A DNA stretch of 22,334 bases from a virus. Positions 12,206 through 20,090 of the stretch are shown one piece after another (the first letter of the stretch is position 1; each line of letters begins with the position of its first letter). The stretch covers positions 1 to 22,334 of the IMG/VR virus record IMGVR_UViG_3300031974_000328; one strand, 5' to 3'. The notes under the pieces were generated by a model that saw nothing but the letters and a program-made list of their open reading frames with translations, was not told where the DNA came from and did no database searches. A program made the position numbers and the translations under genes.

Positions 12206-13984
12206 TTATCTTGGGTTTACAAATCCTTCATTCGGCATATCAACAGGTCGCTTTGCTACTAAAGGGTCATTCACAGGAGGAACAAACCCTGCTCTTCTTG
12301 CCTCATTAACTGAAACTTGTTTATCATTCTTTAATCCACTCTCAGGTAAAAATTGTCCTTGAGGATTACGCTTTCTAAAGTAAGTCTTACGCATCCAGAA
12401 GTGATGACATCTTGCTCCACCTTTATATAACCATATATCGTATGTTGCTGCACCGCCTACTCCAAATCCTGCGTTTACCGCTTGACTTGACATTCTCTCG
12501 ATATCCTCTTTGCGATATATCTTCTTAGCGTTTACCATCTTCTGACAAAACTCTCTTGAGTTGCTTGATGCTCTAAGAGGTGCATACTGATATCTTACTT
12601 TAAATAATGCGATATCTTGCTCACTCTCTGCATTAGGTCTTGCTCTACCTGTACTTGCAAGTCCGATCATCTTATCTAATGCTTCTTCTTGCTCGTAATC
12701 TACAGGTCGCTCATCAACTAACTCCCACTCATCTAAATCCTCATCTTCTCCGTACTCTTCTAATGCCTCAAAGATTTTATCAAAGTCATCGTCAGATAAA
12801 TCCTCTTTATCACTTGACATCTTTACTCCTGTCTCTTCTTCTACCTGCTCTTTAGTCATCGCATTATCAAGCTCTGTAAATTCAAGAGGCTGTAGTGTTT
12901 TAAAGTACAGTTTAAGAGAGATATTATTGAAAGCTAATACTGACTCAAAGGCATCAAGTAAAAGTGTCTGAAATGGTCTAATAACCGTGTTATCCATCAA
13001 GGTAGAAGCAGTCTTTAATTCATCTGCGTTGTTACCTAATCCTGTTTGGTCTTTAATACCTAATAACATAGGAGAAACTACTCGGTGAGAAACCATAATC
13101 TTACGCATACTCTCATCGCTTAGGAATTGGTATTGATTATGTGCATCACTTAACTGAACAGGCTCTATAGAAGCTGCTGACTCTGAGTTGTCGTTAAAAG
13201 CTAATATGAACTTACCTGCATTAGATGAACCTGAGAACTTCTGATAGATTCTCTGCTCAATCAAAGTACGCTCTTCCTCATTAGGTACTCCATTATTGAA
13301 GTTAATCAGCATACTCGGAGCAAGTCCGTTCATTATGTTGTTTAGGTGATAGTTTGATATCTCCTCTTCTAATTCTGAGTACTGTAACCCTCCTTGATAA
13401 TCTACAGGTGAGTAGTAATAGAATCCTGCTCTATAAGGCTTTATAAATAGAATCTCTACACCCTCATTTGAGAAACCAAAAGCAGGGATACGCTGAGGCT
13501 TATCTGAAGGCTTCAACTTACTCCAATCTGCCATATAGTAATATCCTTCGATATCTCCATCCTCATTACATTTCTCTGCTCTTAGTGTCTCAACAGGGAA
13601 GTGTTCTACTTGTAAGATTTTAGAGTGATCTTTAGAATACACTACTTGCATCGCTGCACCACCCATTAGTTTTAAATCGTATGCTAACTTACGAACGCAG
13701 TCTTTAGAGAATAAAGACATCATCTGTGCGTACTCATCTGGTTTACGATTAGAGTCAGTAGCATCTAACCCTTTTCCGTAAATCATCTCTGAGATACCGT
13801 TGATAATTGCGTTGTTTGTAGCTGACCCGTTGTATCTATCAATTAAATACTGATAGTAGTTATTGTCCTCTCCGTAATTTACCCAATCACGATTCTTTTG
13901 CTCTGTGATTTTAGGTGATGTGTAAGTACTAAAGTTTACGACTCTTAAATCGTTATGTACCTTATTTTGTGTTCCTCTACTCAT
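12206..13984 (-). CDS. Portal protein
   Basis: A 592-residue portal, the ring at the capsid vertex through which DNA enters and leaves. The N-terminal clip/wing segment has the DWVNYGEDNNYYQYLIDRYNG lead-in common in Bacteroidota phage portals, followed by the GKGLD motif, strands with VEHFPVETLRAEKC, and a conserved helix with RIYQKFSGSSNAGKFIL around residue 240. A long acidic region (about 385-430) follows. The last 90 residues form a separate C-terminal module with Cys/His (YKGGARCHHFWMRKTYFRK) and NEARRAGF. That module is unlike classic portals and may bind scaffold or connectors. Its ATG overlaps the stop of the upstream 133-residue gene as TAATG. Confidence 0.85.
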   Translation of the reverse strand: MSRGTQNKVHNDLRVVNFSTYTSPKITEQKNRDWVNYGEDNNYYQYLIDRYNGSATNNAIINGISEMIYGKGLDATDSNRKPDEYAQMMSLFSKDCVRKLAYDLKLMGGAAMQVVYSKDHSKILQVEHFPVETLRAEKCNEDGDIEGYYYMADWSKLKPSDKPQRIPAFGFSNEGVEILFIKPYRAGFYYYSPVDYQGGLQYSELEEEISNYHLNNIMNGLAPSMLINFNNGVPNEEERTLIEQRIYQKFSGSSNAGKFILAFNDNSESAASIEPVQLSDAHNQYQFLSDESMRKIMVSHRVVSPMLLGIKDQTGLGNNADELKTASTLMDNTVIRPFQTLLLDAFESVLAFNNISLKLYFKTLQPLEFTELDNAMTKEQVEEETGVKMSSDKEDLSDDDFDKIFEALEEYGEDEDLDEWELVDERPVDYEQEEALDKMIGLASTGRARPNAESEQDIALFKVRYQYAPLRASSNSREFCQKMVNAKKIYRKEDIERMSSQAVNAGFGVGGAATYDIWLYKGGARCHHFWMRKTYFRKRNPQGQFLPESGLKNDKQVSVNEARRAGFVPPVNDPLVAKRPVDMPNEGFVNPR

Positions 13985-14385
13985 TAGATTATGATATAGT
14001 CATTATCGTAAGAATCTTCTGTAACATACTCTCCGTTATTTACTGAGTAATCAGCAATCGTTTGATCTGTACAGAATATCTTGTCTTTATATATAACGCT
14101 TGACCCTTCCTTTATTGTCAAATCGTAAAATCTATTTTCAGTCAAAGCATATTCGTTTTGAATAACTAAATATCCCTTGTCCTCATAATATCCTCCTACA
14201 CTATTCCAATTCAAATTTACTGTTTGCCACTCCTCATCGGTATTTTCCCACTCCATTGATTCAAGAGTGTAAGTAGTTTCAGTATTTGTAGAATCGTCTC
14301 TTAAAATAAGAGTAACATCATCTGGATATTCTCTTGGGATAATCCGTATCGTTTGCTCTGCTGTGCTTGTTGTTAGAATTATCAT
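13984..14385 (-). CDS. Hypothetical virion-associated protein (133 aa)
   Basis: A 133-residue, beta-rich acidic protein. It starts with MIILTTSTAEQTIRIIPR and ends in a Tyr/Asp/Asn-rich tail (YDNDYIII). Strands such as TLILRDDSTNTETTY, RFYDLTIKEG and VIYKDKIFCTD suggest a small Ig-like or jelly-roll fold. Its position immediately ahead of the portal, with its own promoter, suggests a structural role, and such proteins are widespread but unnamed in Bacteroidota phages. No catalytic motifs are seen. Confidence 0.65.
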   Translation of the reverse strand: MIILTTSTAEQTIRIIPREYPDDVTLILRDDSTNTETTYTLESMEWENTDEEWQTVNLNWNSVGGYYEDKGYLVIQNEYALTENRFYDLTIKEGSSVIYKDKIFCTDQTIADYSVNNGEYVTEDSYDNDYIII

Positions 14386-14398
14386 TTTAGCTTCTTAT

Positions 14399-14421
14399 AT
14401 CTATATAACGAATCAAATCTA
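14399..14421 (-). promoter_or_regulatory. Promoter for the portal operon with leader motif
   Basis: The minus strand has TAGATTTG (14421-14414), an exact TAnnTTTG -7 box. The -33 region lacks a clean TTG (T-rich sequence from the terminator instead). It is followed by a leader with the 13-mer TCGTTATATAGAT (14411-14399) that recurs before two other structural genes. It sits just after a terminator and 29 nt before the ATG at 14385, consistent with restarting transcription for the portal and fibre genes. Confidence 0.55.
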
Positions 14422-14440
14422 ATTATTTGCATAGGGACAT

Positions 14441-14465
14441 AAAAAAAGGGAGCATATAGCTCCCC
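14441..14465 (-). terminator. Rho-independent terminator after the tube-like gene
   Basis: The minus strand forms GGGAGC, a 5-nt loop and GCTCCC (14464-14459 with 14453-14448), a perfect 6-bp GC-rich stem followed by seven T. It ends the transcript from the 172-residue structural gene and is followed by the portal-operon promoter. Confidence 0.88.
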
Positions 14466-14487
14466 TTAATTATTCTCATATCAAAGA

Positions 14488-15006
14488 TTAAACCGCAGTA
14501 GGTGCAGGTTCAATAGGTGATGAAGCCGAATCAGTAACCGCAGTCGTTAAAAATGCAGGTGGGTCTTTCTCAAGAGCTTCAAAAGTCAAAGTGAATCCTG
14601 AGTAGTCTCCTAAGTTAGCACCCGTTGCTAATGAACCTCCTGTAAGGTCTGCTCCGTGTTCCAATCCGATAACCATTTGCTGACCATTATAGTCCTCTAC
14701 GATAATGTGAGGTCTTGCAGCAGCTAATAGTTTGATTTCGTCTTGAGTTGCAGAGTCAAGAACAGGTAACTGAATGTTTACCGTTTGTGTGTAGAAAATA
14801 GAGTTATTTTCACGAGAACCGTTAATAGAAGTTTCAACAGATGATGCACCTCGTAGGTCGTAACCATACCAAGTACCACCACTAACTGCACCTCCAGAAA
14901 CGCTTAGACCACCGTCAACAAAAGCTGAAAAGAGAATCTTTTTAAGACCTCCTACTGCCTTTGCACAAGGGTATTGTCTTCCCGTAAGTGATAATGAACA
15001 AGCCAT
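14488..15006 (-). CDS. Virion structural protein, candidate tail tube
   Basis: A 172-residue protein, beta-rich with Gly/Ser-rich loops, flanked by two terminators. Such isolation is typical of highly expressed structural genes. The N-terminus (MACSLSLTGRQYPCAKAVGGLKKILF) is followed by a long loop and strands (SRENNSIFYTQTVNIQLPVLD, PHIIVEDYNGQQMVIGLEHG, FTLTFEALEKDPPAFLT). The pattern of a long hairpin with the terminal strand ending in FEALEK-x-PP resembles major tail tube proteins. It is a good tube candidate because no other one is visible, but it could be a minor head protein. Confidence 0.6.
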   Translation of the reverse strand: MACSLSLTGRQYPCAKAVGGLKKILFSAFVDGGLSVSGGAVSGGTWYGYDLRGASSVETSINGSRENNSIFYTQTVNIQLPVLDSATQDEIKLLAAARPHIIVEDYNGQQMVIGLEHGADLTGGSLATGANLGDYSGFTLTFEALEKDPPAFLTTAVTDSASSPIEPAPTAV

Positions 15007-15020
15007 AAGTTTTATAAATT

Positions 15021-15058
15021 AAAAAAGGGCAGGTAGGCTCAAGTCGGCTTACCTACCC
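15021..15058 (-). terminator. Strong terminator after the major capsid gene
   Basis: The minus strand has GGGTAGGTA pairing with TACCTGCCC (15058-15050 with 15035-15027), a 9-bp stem with one T-G wobble and further pairing around a mismatch. It is followed by six T (plus-strand A run 15021-15026). It lies between the capsid and tube-like genes, so capsid transcripts can be ended separately from downstream ones. Confidence 0.85.
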
Positions 15059-15082
15059 TATTTTGTTAGACAATTAAATTAA

Positions 15083-16027
15083 TTAAGCAGTAGGAGTGTA
15101 AAGTACGATATCACCACCGATTCCGTATTGTACACCTGCTGTGAAGCGCATAATTACTCGAACATTTTGCGACCCGTCAAGATCAGCCATATCAAGTAGT
15201 TTAACTTCGTTATGGTCAGATAATAGACCTGTACCGAAGTATAGGTTAGATTTCTGAGCAGCTACGATGTAATCATCATCCATACCTTGAGCTACGAATA
15301 ACTTAACTCCATCAAAAGAAAGACCTCCGTTATTCCACCATTGAGTACCTTGATTGTTTATACCGTTTGCACCTAATCCGTTTGCTCCGTATCCGCCTAA
15401 AGCACGAACATAATCACGAGCAACTGATTGAGAAACATAAAGATATAAATCTTCTTTTCCGTAAAGTGCAGAAGGAATAGCATCTACTACTTTTCCTAAC
15501 TCAGTAATTACATTAGAAGCAGTAATACCACCTGAAACACCTGCTACATCAATTACATCTGAATCAGCAGTCGCAAGAGTAACGATACCGTCAAACTCAC
15601 CTGCGGTTGCAGTTGCACCACCCCAGATGTTTTGCTCTGTTTTCTCAGCTACAAGACCTGCGACGTGAGCGATGATGAAGTCAGAGAAAGCAGGAGGTAG
15701 GCTATCAAATGCAGAGTATCCCATTTGTACAGCTTCCCAATCTGAGTGAAAGTCTTTCTTACAGAATTCTAAGTTTACTTGGAACTCCTCAGGAGCAAGA
15801 ATGCGCTCAGTAAGAGTTACAGTAGCCGTGTCTGTGAAGTCGCAAGTAGCATCTTTGATTACATTAGAATCAGTAGCTACTTTTTTGATAACCTCTTTAA
15901 ATTTTACATTAGGTTTTACCTCGATACCACCGTTTTCGATAGTAGAACCACTTAGAAGAGCAGCAGCGATATATTTACCTGCAAACTCCCCTGCGTAGGT
16001 TGAAGTGATTGAAGTTGTTGTTGCCAT
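15083..16027 (-). CDS. Major capsid protein (HK97-like fold)
   Basis: A 314-residue major capsid protein. The sequence reads as an alpha/beta shell subunit: N-terminal arm (ATTTSITSTYAGEFAGKYI), E-loop strands (VTLTERILAPEEFQVNLEFCKKDF), a spine-helix region (FSDFIIAHVAGLVAEKTEQNI) and a P-domain-like C-terminal half (LYLYVSQSVARDYVRAL, VKLFVAQGM, VRVIMRFTAGVQYGIGGDIV). Length is normal for an HK97-fold capsid. It directly follows the scaffold gene and is followed by a strong terminator, as in many phages. Function is assigned from these patterns and the neighbouring scaffold and protease. Confidence 0.85.
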   Translation of the reverse strand: MATTTSITSTYAGEFAGKYIAAALLSGSTIENGGIEVKPNVKFKEVIKKVATDSNVIKDATCDFTDTATVTLTERILAPEEFQVNLEFCKKDFHSDWEAVQMGYSAFDSLPPAFSDFIIAHVAGLVAEKTEQNIWGGATATAGEFDGIVTLATADSDVIDVAGVSGGITASNVITELGKVVDAIPSALYGKEDLYLYVSQSVARDYVRALGGYGANGLGANGINNQGTQWWNNGGLSFDGVKLFVAQGMDDDYIVAAQKSNLYFGTGLLSDHNEVKLLDMADLDGSQNVRVIMRFTAGVQYGIGGDIVLYTPTA

Positions 16028-16048
16028 TTTGGTTTATTTAAGTTTTAA

Positions 16049-16675
16049 TTATTTAAGATTAGCGAGCTTAGCGAATACTCGATCACGAGTTGATTCTGCT
16101 CTTTTATTTGCGATATTGAAAGCCTCTTTTTGTGCTTCCGCTTCTGGATTGTGCTTAAGTGGAGTAGCAGCAGGAGTAGCAGATAATTCTTCTTTTACTT
16201 GCTGTGCCATTTCTTCTTGAGCTTTAGCCTCATCAACAATTACACGAATCTCGTCAATCATTGATTTAACTTCTTCCATCGCTTCCGCAAATTCCTCTTT
16301 CTTAACATAACCCATCTCTTGAGGCAGTTCCTCTTCAATAGGCATTTCTTCAGCAGCTTCTACTTCCTCTACAGGTGCTTCTTCTGCTTCTGCTTCCGCA
16401 GCCTTTAGTTCCTTAATGATTCCCGCTTCTTCTACAACAAGAATACGACCATCCTCTAAAGCATATTCACCTACAGGTAGAGCGATCTTATCCTCTTCTG
16501 TGATGATGAATACTTCTTTTTCAGGTGCGAACTCCTCTGCTTCGATTACAGTACCATTTTCTAAAGACATTTGAGCTAACTCTACTTTCTCAATAACTTC
16601 TTGTGTTACTTCCTCAGCAGATAACTCAATGCCTAATACATTTTTAATCTGATTTAGCATTTCTGTTGGTTTCAT
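16049..16675 (-). CDS. Scaffolding / prohead core protein
   Basis: A 208-residue, very acidic protein (Glu-rich with Ala and Pro). The N-terminal third contains repeated short beta segments (SLENGTVIEAEEF, EVFIITEEDKIALPVGEYAL, DGRILVVEEAG). This pattern I know from the scaffold-like proteins upstream of Bacteroidota phage capsids. A Glu/Ala-rich low-complexity linker (about 90-118) and a long C-terminal coiled coil (about 122-165) follow, then a basic tail (STRDRVFAKLANLK) that could contact the capsid shell. Scaffolds guide capsid assembly and are then cleaved by the prohead protease encoded upstream. Confidence 0.8.
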   Translation of the reverse strand: MKPTEMLNQIKNVLGIELSAEEVTQEVIEKVELAQMSLENGTVIEAEEFAPEKEVFIITEEDKIALPVGEYALEDGRILVVEEAGIIKELKAAEAEAEEAPVEEVEAAEEMPIEEELPQEMGYVKKEEFAEAMEEVKSMIDEIRVIVDEAKAQEEMAQQVKEELSATPAATPLKHNPEAEAQKEAFNIANKRAESTRDRVFAKLANLK

Positions 16676-16688
16676 ATTTATATAACGA
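16676..16688 (-). promoter_or_regulatory. Conserved leader motif before the scaffold start
   Basis: Minus-strand TCGTTATATAAAT abuts the scaffold ATG at 16675. It differs by one base from the 13-mer before the protease gene and in the portal-operon leader. No promoter -7 box is seen just upstream, which favours a translational rather than a transcriptional role. Confidence 0.4.
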
Positions 16689-16714
16689 TTAGTGATTTTT
16701 ATTTTGCATTTTCG

Positions 16715-16861
16715 TTACTCTGTTCCTCTTGTTCTACCTATGCCCTGCGCCCACAGAGAGCCATCACAGCACTTTTTTGAGTAGGTGTTCTTATCCTTAC
16801 ATAGGCAACCACGAGAACTGCTCTTAGGACTCGAGTATGAAGGTGTTTTATCTTTATGCAT
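16715..16861 (-). CDS. Small Cys-motif protein between scaffold and decoration genes (48 aa)
   Basis: An ATG at 16861, overlapping the TAA of the upstream gene by 8 nt in another frame, opens a 48-codon frame ending in TAA at 16715. After a Ser-rich start comes RGCLCKDKNTYSKKCCDGSLW and AQGIG. The C-x-C...CC-D-G-x-L-W-A-Q-G-I-G pattern recurs as a small protein in many Bacteroidota phages from memory, and may bind metal or form disulfides in the virion. The longer open frame here (16935-16738) has no such match and is a shadow. Good support despite its length. Confidence 0.8.
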   Translation of the reverse strand: MHKDKTPSYSSPKSSSRGCLCKDKNTYSKKCCDGSLWAQGIGRTRGTE

Positions 16862-17489
16862 AACTCTGTGTCTTTTGTATGAAGTATATTATATCCCAAA
16901 CACTCGCAGTTCCTCCGATTGCTTGAATTTTCCACTCTGAACCATTAGACACAAAATTAGAATCAGCATAGTACTGAACCATAAAATGCTCATCGTGTTC
17001 TACATCGTTTCCTTTAGGGAAAGGAATATCAGCACCTACTCTTCTGTAAGGTGTGCCATTTTCAGCATCTAATTGTAATCTTAAAAAGGTTTGGTTTGCA
17101 TTTGGAGCAGATGCCTTAAAAACAACTGTAAATACATATACATCATTTTCGTTATCCGCTAAAACTTTATTTGTAGTGCCATTGTAATAGTCTATACCTG
17201 TATAGCTCCTATATACTGTTGCTGCGTTGTTAGGGAGTGTAATTTCTGTGTCTTGTGCTAAAGACAGCTTATTTGATGAGGTATATTGTCCATCATCGTA
17301 TCTTGTCCATCCAAGACCTGTACCTACTCCTGATTGTGGATATAACTTTACCCACTCTCCATCGTAAACAGTCCATACTCCTGCTGAGGTTGTTACATAA
17401 GCACCTTCTTCAATGTTGTATTGTAGTCTTACCGCTTCGGTATCTACATCTGCTTGTACTTTATAAGATGTGTTGGTTATTGTTGCCAT
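16854..17489 (-). CDS. Putative capsid decoration or head-fibre protein (211 aa)
   Basis: A 211-residue beta-rich protein. It starts MATITNTSYKVQADVDTEAV and contains aromatic strands (VWTVYDGEWVKLYPQ, YRSYTGIDYYNGTTNK, VYVFTVVFKASAPNANQTFL) ending in SVWDIIYFIQKTQSYA, a pattern of jelly-roll domains in phage head and fibre proteins. Its place between the protease and scaffold genes suggests capsid surface rather than tail. A small N-terminal domain (1-65) may attach it, with the rest exposed. No family name is certain. Its start overlaps the 42-residue gene by 1 nt. Confidence 0.65.
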   Translation of the reverse strand: MATITNTSYKVQADVDTEAVRLQYNIEEGAYVTTSAGVWTVYDGEWVKLYPQSGVGTGLGWTRYDDGQYTSSNKLSLAQDTEITLPNNAATVYRSYTGIDYYNGTTNKVLADNENDVYVFTVVFKASAPNANQTFLRLQLDAENGTPYRRVGADIPFPKGNDVEHDEHFMVQYYADSNFVSNGSEWKIQAIGGTASVWDIIYFIQKTQSYA

Positions 17490-17617
17490 TATCTACCTTG
17501 TCCTCTGTATTGTTTCTTATAGTTCTTAGAAGTCTTAGATTTACTCATCTTGGTTTTAGCTTGTAATCCGTGCTTCTTAGTTTTCTTAACCTTTATGTAT
17601 ATCGTCTTCTTAGGCAT
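17489..17617 (-). CDS. Tiny Lys-rich protein (42 aa)
   Basis: A 42-codon ORF joined by TAATG junctions at both ends: its ATG overlaps the protease TAA and its TAA overlaps the next ATG by one base. The peptide is extremely basic, with about 16 Lys plus Arg and no acidic residue (MPKKTIYIKVKKTKKHGLQ, then KSKTSKNYKKQYRGQGR). This charge suits binding to nucleic acid or to the acidic scaffold. The ending Y-K-K-x-Y-R-G-Q-G-R recurs in small proteins of Bacteroidota phages as I recall. Role unknown; reality is well supported. Confidence 0.75.
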   Translation of the reverse strand: MPKKTIYIKVKKTKKHGLQAKTKMSKSKTSKNYKKQYRGQGR

Positions 17618-18651
17618 TACTTAATAGGTACGCAGTTAGGTACTAATCTTCCATTCTTCTCTTTCATTCCTATCATCTCGTATCCTGCTTGACAAGGTTT
17701 TTTAAGGTCAATGAGATCAAGGTCTTTTAGTTTCGCCTCAGCCCAGCGTCTTCCCGCTTTACCACCCCATAGTAAATACGAAATAGTGCCACAAGCACTT
17801 GTATCGCTTTCATCATAGTATTCCTCTGCTCTTGATAAGTAAGAGTACATTCTCTTAATAGTCTCTACAGAAATAGGTTCTCCTTTTGCAAGTTGTTGCG
17901 CTCTGATCTTACCTACTTGAGTAGCACACTTGTTATTATTCTTTTCGTTCAAGTCAATACCTCTCTTAGCATTGTTCTTAACCGCATCTGGATAATCAGA
18001 GTAAGATTCCATTTCTATTTTCTTACCACCCTTTACTCTTTTGTCTCCTTTGATGATTGCTTTTACTTTAGCAAGTAGTGTCTCAGCTTCTTCTTCTTCA
18101 ATCTTACTTAATGATTCTTCAATCGACTCTTGAGGTCTTGGTAGCTTATCCGCAAAGTATCCTTCAATCGAAAAGCCTTTTACTCGACCTGTCTTTACAT
18201 AGTCATTCCAAACCTCCTCATTGTTTACCTTAACCGCACCCATCCAAGTACCTACAGGTACATTCATATCATATACTCTGCTCTTATCCTTATCCTCATC
18301 TTCTACAATCCAAGACTCGACAAGTGATAATCCATTAAGCGGTAATTGGTGTTCTAATGTTGAATTGTTCTGATTCCCCTTCATTAAGAACATCTCAGCA
18401 GTCTTACGGATAGTATCTTTAGAGAAATACACATAGTACTCCTCCTCTCCGTTTTTTCTGTAGATTGGCTTATTAGGTACAAGTAACGCACCCATAAGGA
18501 TACGCTTCTCTTTATCTACCTCAGCAAGTTTAATCTCTTGATTGGCTAATGCTACAAAATCTTCTTCTATTGCAGGGTTCTCTACTACCGAGATAGCTTC
18601 TACTCCTGCTATTTCGTTTTCTTCATCTAAGATGAGTTCAATAATCTTCAT
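17617..18651 (-). CDS. XkdF-like prohead serine protease with C-terminal extension
   Basis: A 344-residue protein with an N-terminal XkdF/S78-type protease domain (about 1-170), which cleaves scaffold and capsid precursors during head maturation. It starts with the usual IIELILDEENEIAGVEAIS. Candidate catalytic residues are His101 in STLEHQL, Ser161 in KGFSIEGYF and acidic Glu112 or Glu163. An acidic and basic linker (170-215) leads to a helical domain (about 218-318; YPDAVKNNAKRGIDLN, CATQVGKIRAQQLAKGEPI, SYLSRAEEYYDESDTSACG) and a final small two-Cys module (CQAGYEMIGMK... VPNCVPIK). The C-terminal module is common in Bacteroidota phage proteases. The gene carries the TCGTTATATAGAT leader and ends in TAATG. 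Confidence 0.82.
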   Translation of the reverse strand: MKIIELILDEENEIAGVEAISVVENPAIEEDFVALANQEIKLAEVDKEKRILMGALLVPNKPIYRKNGEEEYYVYFSKDTIRKTAEMFLMKGNQNNSTLEHQLPLNGLSLVESWIVEDEDKDKSRVYDMNVPVGTWMGAVKVNNEEVWNDYVKTGRVKGFSIEGYFADKLPRPQESIEESLSKIEEEEAETLLAKVKAIIKGDKRVKGGKKIEMESYSDYPDAVKNNAKRGIDLNEKNNNKCATQVGKIRAQQLAKGEPISVETIKRMYSYLSRAEEYYDESDTSACGTISYLLWGGKAGRRWAEAKLKDLDLIDLKKPCQAGYEMIGMKEKNGRLVPNCVPIK

Positions 18652-18664
18652 ATCTATATAACGA
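18652..18664 (-). promoter_or_regulatory. Conserved leader motif before the protease start
   Basis: Minus-strand TCGTTATATAGAT lies directly before the ATG at 18651. The same 13-mer is found at 14411-14399 and, with one change, at 16688-16676 before the scaffold ATG. It is AT-rich and immediately upstream of, or close to, start codons, as expected for a Bacteroidota translation enhancer, or it may be an operator. Confidence 0.4.
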
Positions 18665-18686
18665 CTTTGTTAGTTTGTTTTGTCTT

Positions 18687-20090
18687 TTAAATACTCGCCT
18701 CTCTTACGGTGTTACGCTCAAGAGATTGTGCAGTTGTTACATCACCTGCTACTACATACGCACGAACAGGCTCTTTCTCTTGTCCGCTTATTGTTTGTGC
18801 TAATTGATTGATACTTCCTGCTCCTACTGTGTTAATCTGAGGAGGTGCTGATACTGCGACTCCTGCTCCACCACCGAAGCCTCCACCTGCTGCAACTACA
18901 GGAATAGGTGTTTGTTGCATAGCTCTCACCGCTTGGAATCCAGACGCAAGTACTGTAGCAGTCGATGCAATCTTCTGGATAGTACCAAATGGCTCAGGAA
19001 TAGTAGTAGGGTTTTTAAGAACCTCAGTAACCCCTTGATAAGTGTTTATAATCGCTTGGGCAATACCCGCAGCTTTACCTGCTTTACTATTCTGTCCTAA
19101 GATACCCGCAATAGCTCCAAATGTTTGAGAGGCTAATTGTAATTTCTGATCGGCAGTTATTTCATCTACTTTTTGCTCTTGTTCTTTGCCTGCTTGGTAT
19201 ATTTTTAAACCCTCTGAAATACCCTTTGATTGTAAGCGTGTTTCTGAAGCTATTTTATTTTGAAAGTTAGCTACTGCTAATTCATTCTCATCTTTTATCT
19301 TTTTATTATTCTCTTGTCTATCAGCAAACTCTTTCTTAACTCTTGCTTCCTCTTCAGCTGCTGCTTTATCCTTTCTTGCTTTCTCCTCTTCCGCAATTCG
19401 TGCCTTTTCCTCTTCTGCTGCTTTAGTAGCTGCAACATCTTTTTGAGCTATAAGTACAGCAAGCTGAGTTTGTGCATCAAAGTACTCTTGAGAGCCTTCT
19501 TGAAAAGCAGATAATCGTCTTCTTTGATTCTCTATCTCTAAGTCAATAGTATCTTGACCGTAAGCCTTTAATACCGCTATAGCTCTTTCTGTTTCTTTGA
19601 TCTGTTGCTCGGTTGAGAACTCTGTATAAGACTCTGCTTGTAATCGTGCGAATCTTGCTGCATCACCTAATGATAGAAATATATTTTTAAGACTCGTAGT
19701 TACAGGTACTACATCACCTGTTAACTTAGAAGCATATTTAGCTAATGCACCCGTAGCTGAAACTACCGCAGTAGTAACTAATACCACAGGGTTTGCTAAG
19801 AAAGCAGCGTTAGCTTTTATCTGAGCGACCGTTACCGCAGTAATTCTACCTCTAAATTGTTTATACACCTCTGATACATCTCTTACTCTTGAAGCAAGAC
19901 CACCTGTAGCAGCATCTAATAAACTTATAGCAGCACCCGACTCACCAACTTCTTGACCGAGACCTTTGGTTTCCTCAGTAGCTTGTTCAGCAGCTTTATC
20001 TACTCTTTCCAGAGCATCCTCTACCCGATTAAGACCTTGTACCGCCTGATCGGATTTTACTACTATTTCTATTTCCTTCTTTACTGCCAT
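18687..20090 (-). CDS. Tail tape-measure-like protein (short)
   Basis: A 467-residue protein with the composition of a tape measure, which runs along the tail lumen and sets its length. A helical N-terminus (KEIEIVVKSDQAVQGLNRVEDALERV) is a hallmark segment. Hydrophobic Ala/Val-rich segments at about 90-115 are followed by long charged coiled coils (about 155-290, with an Ala/Glu/Lys-rich low-complexity run). A C-terminal Ala/Gly-rich helix region with GKAAGIAQAIINTYQGVTE and ATVLASGFQAVRAMQ then leads to a Gly-rich tail, as in typical tape measures. It is short for a long flexible tail, so either the tail is short or this is a related internal protein. It overlaps the 46-residue gene by 10 nt. 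Confidence 0.75.
   Translation of the reverse strand: MAVKKEIEIVVKSDQAVQGLNRVEDALERVDKAAEQATEETKGLGQEVGESGAAISLLDAATGGLASRVRDVSEVYKQFRGRITAVTVAQIKANAAFLANPVVLVTTAVVSATGALAKYASKLTGDVVPVTTSLKNIFLSLGDAARFARLQAESYTEFSTEQQIKETERAIAVLKAYGQDTIDLEIENQRRRLSAFQEGSQEYFDAQTQLAVLIAQKDVAATKAAEEEKARIAEEEKARKDKAAAEEEARVKKEFADRQENNKKIKDENELAVANFQNKIASETRLQSKGISEGLKIYQAGKEQEQKVDEITADQKLQLASQTFGAIAGILGQNSKAGKAAGIAQAIINTYQGVTEVLKNPTTIPEPFGTIQKIASTATVLASGFQAVRAMQQTPIPVVAAGGGFGGGAGVAVSAPPQINTVGAGSINQLAQTISGQEKEPVRAYVVAGDVTTAQSLERNTVREASI

Noticed and set aside
16738-16935. A 65-codon minus-strand frame between scaffold and decoration genes
   Set aside because: It has no recognisable features, and it overlaps both the decoration gene and the 48-residue Cys-motif frame, which has a clear conserved pattern and a good junction.
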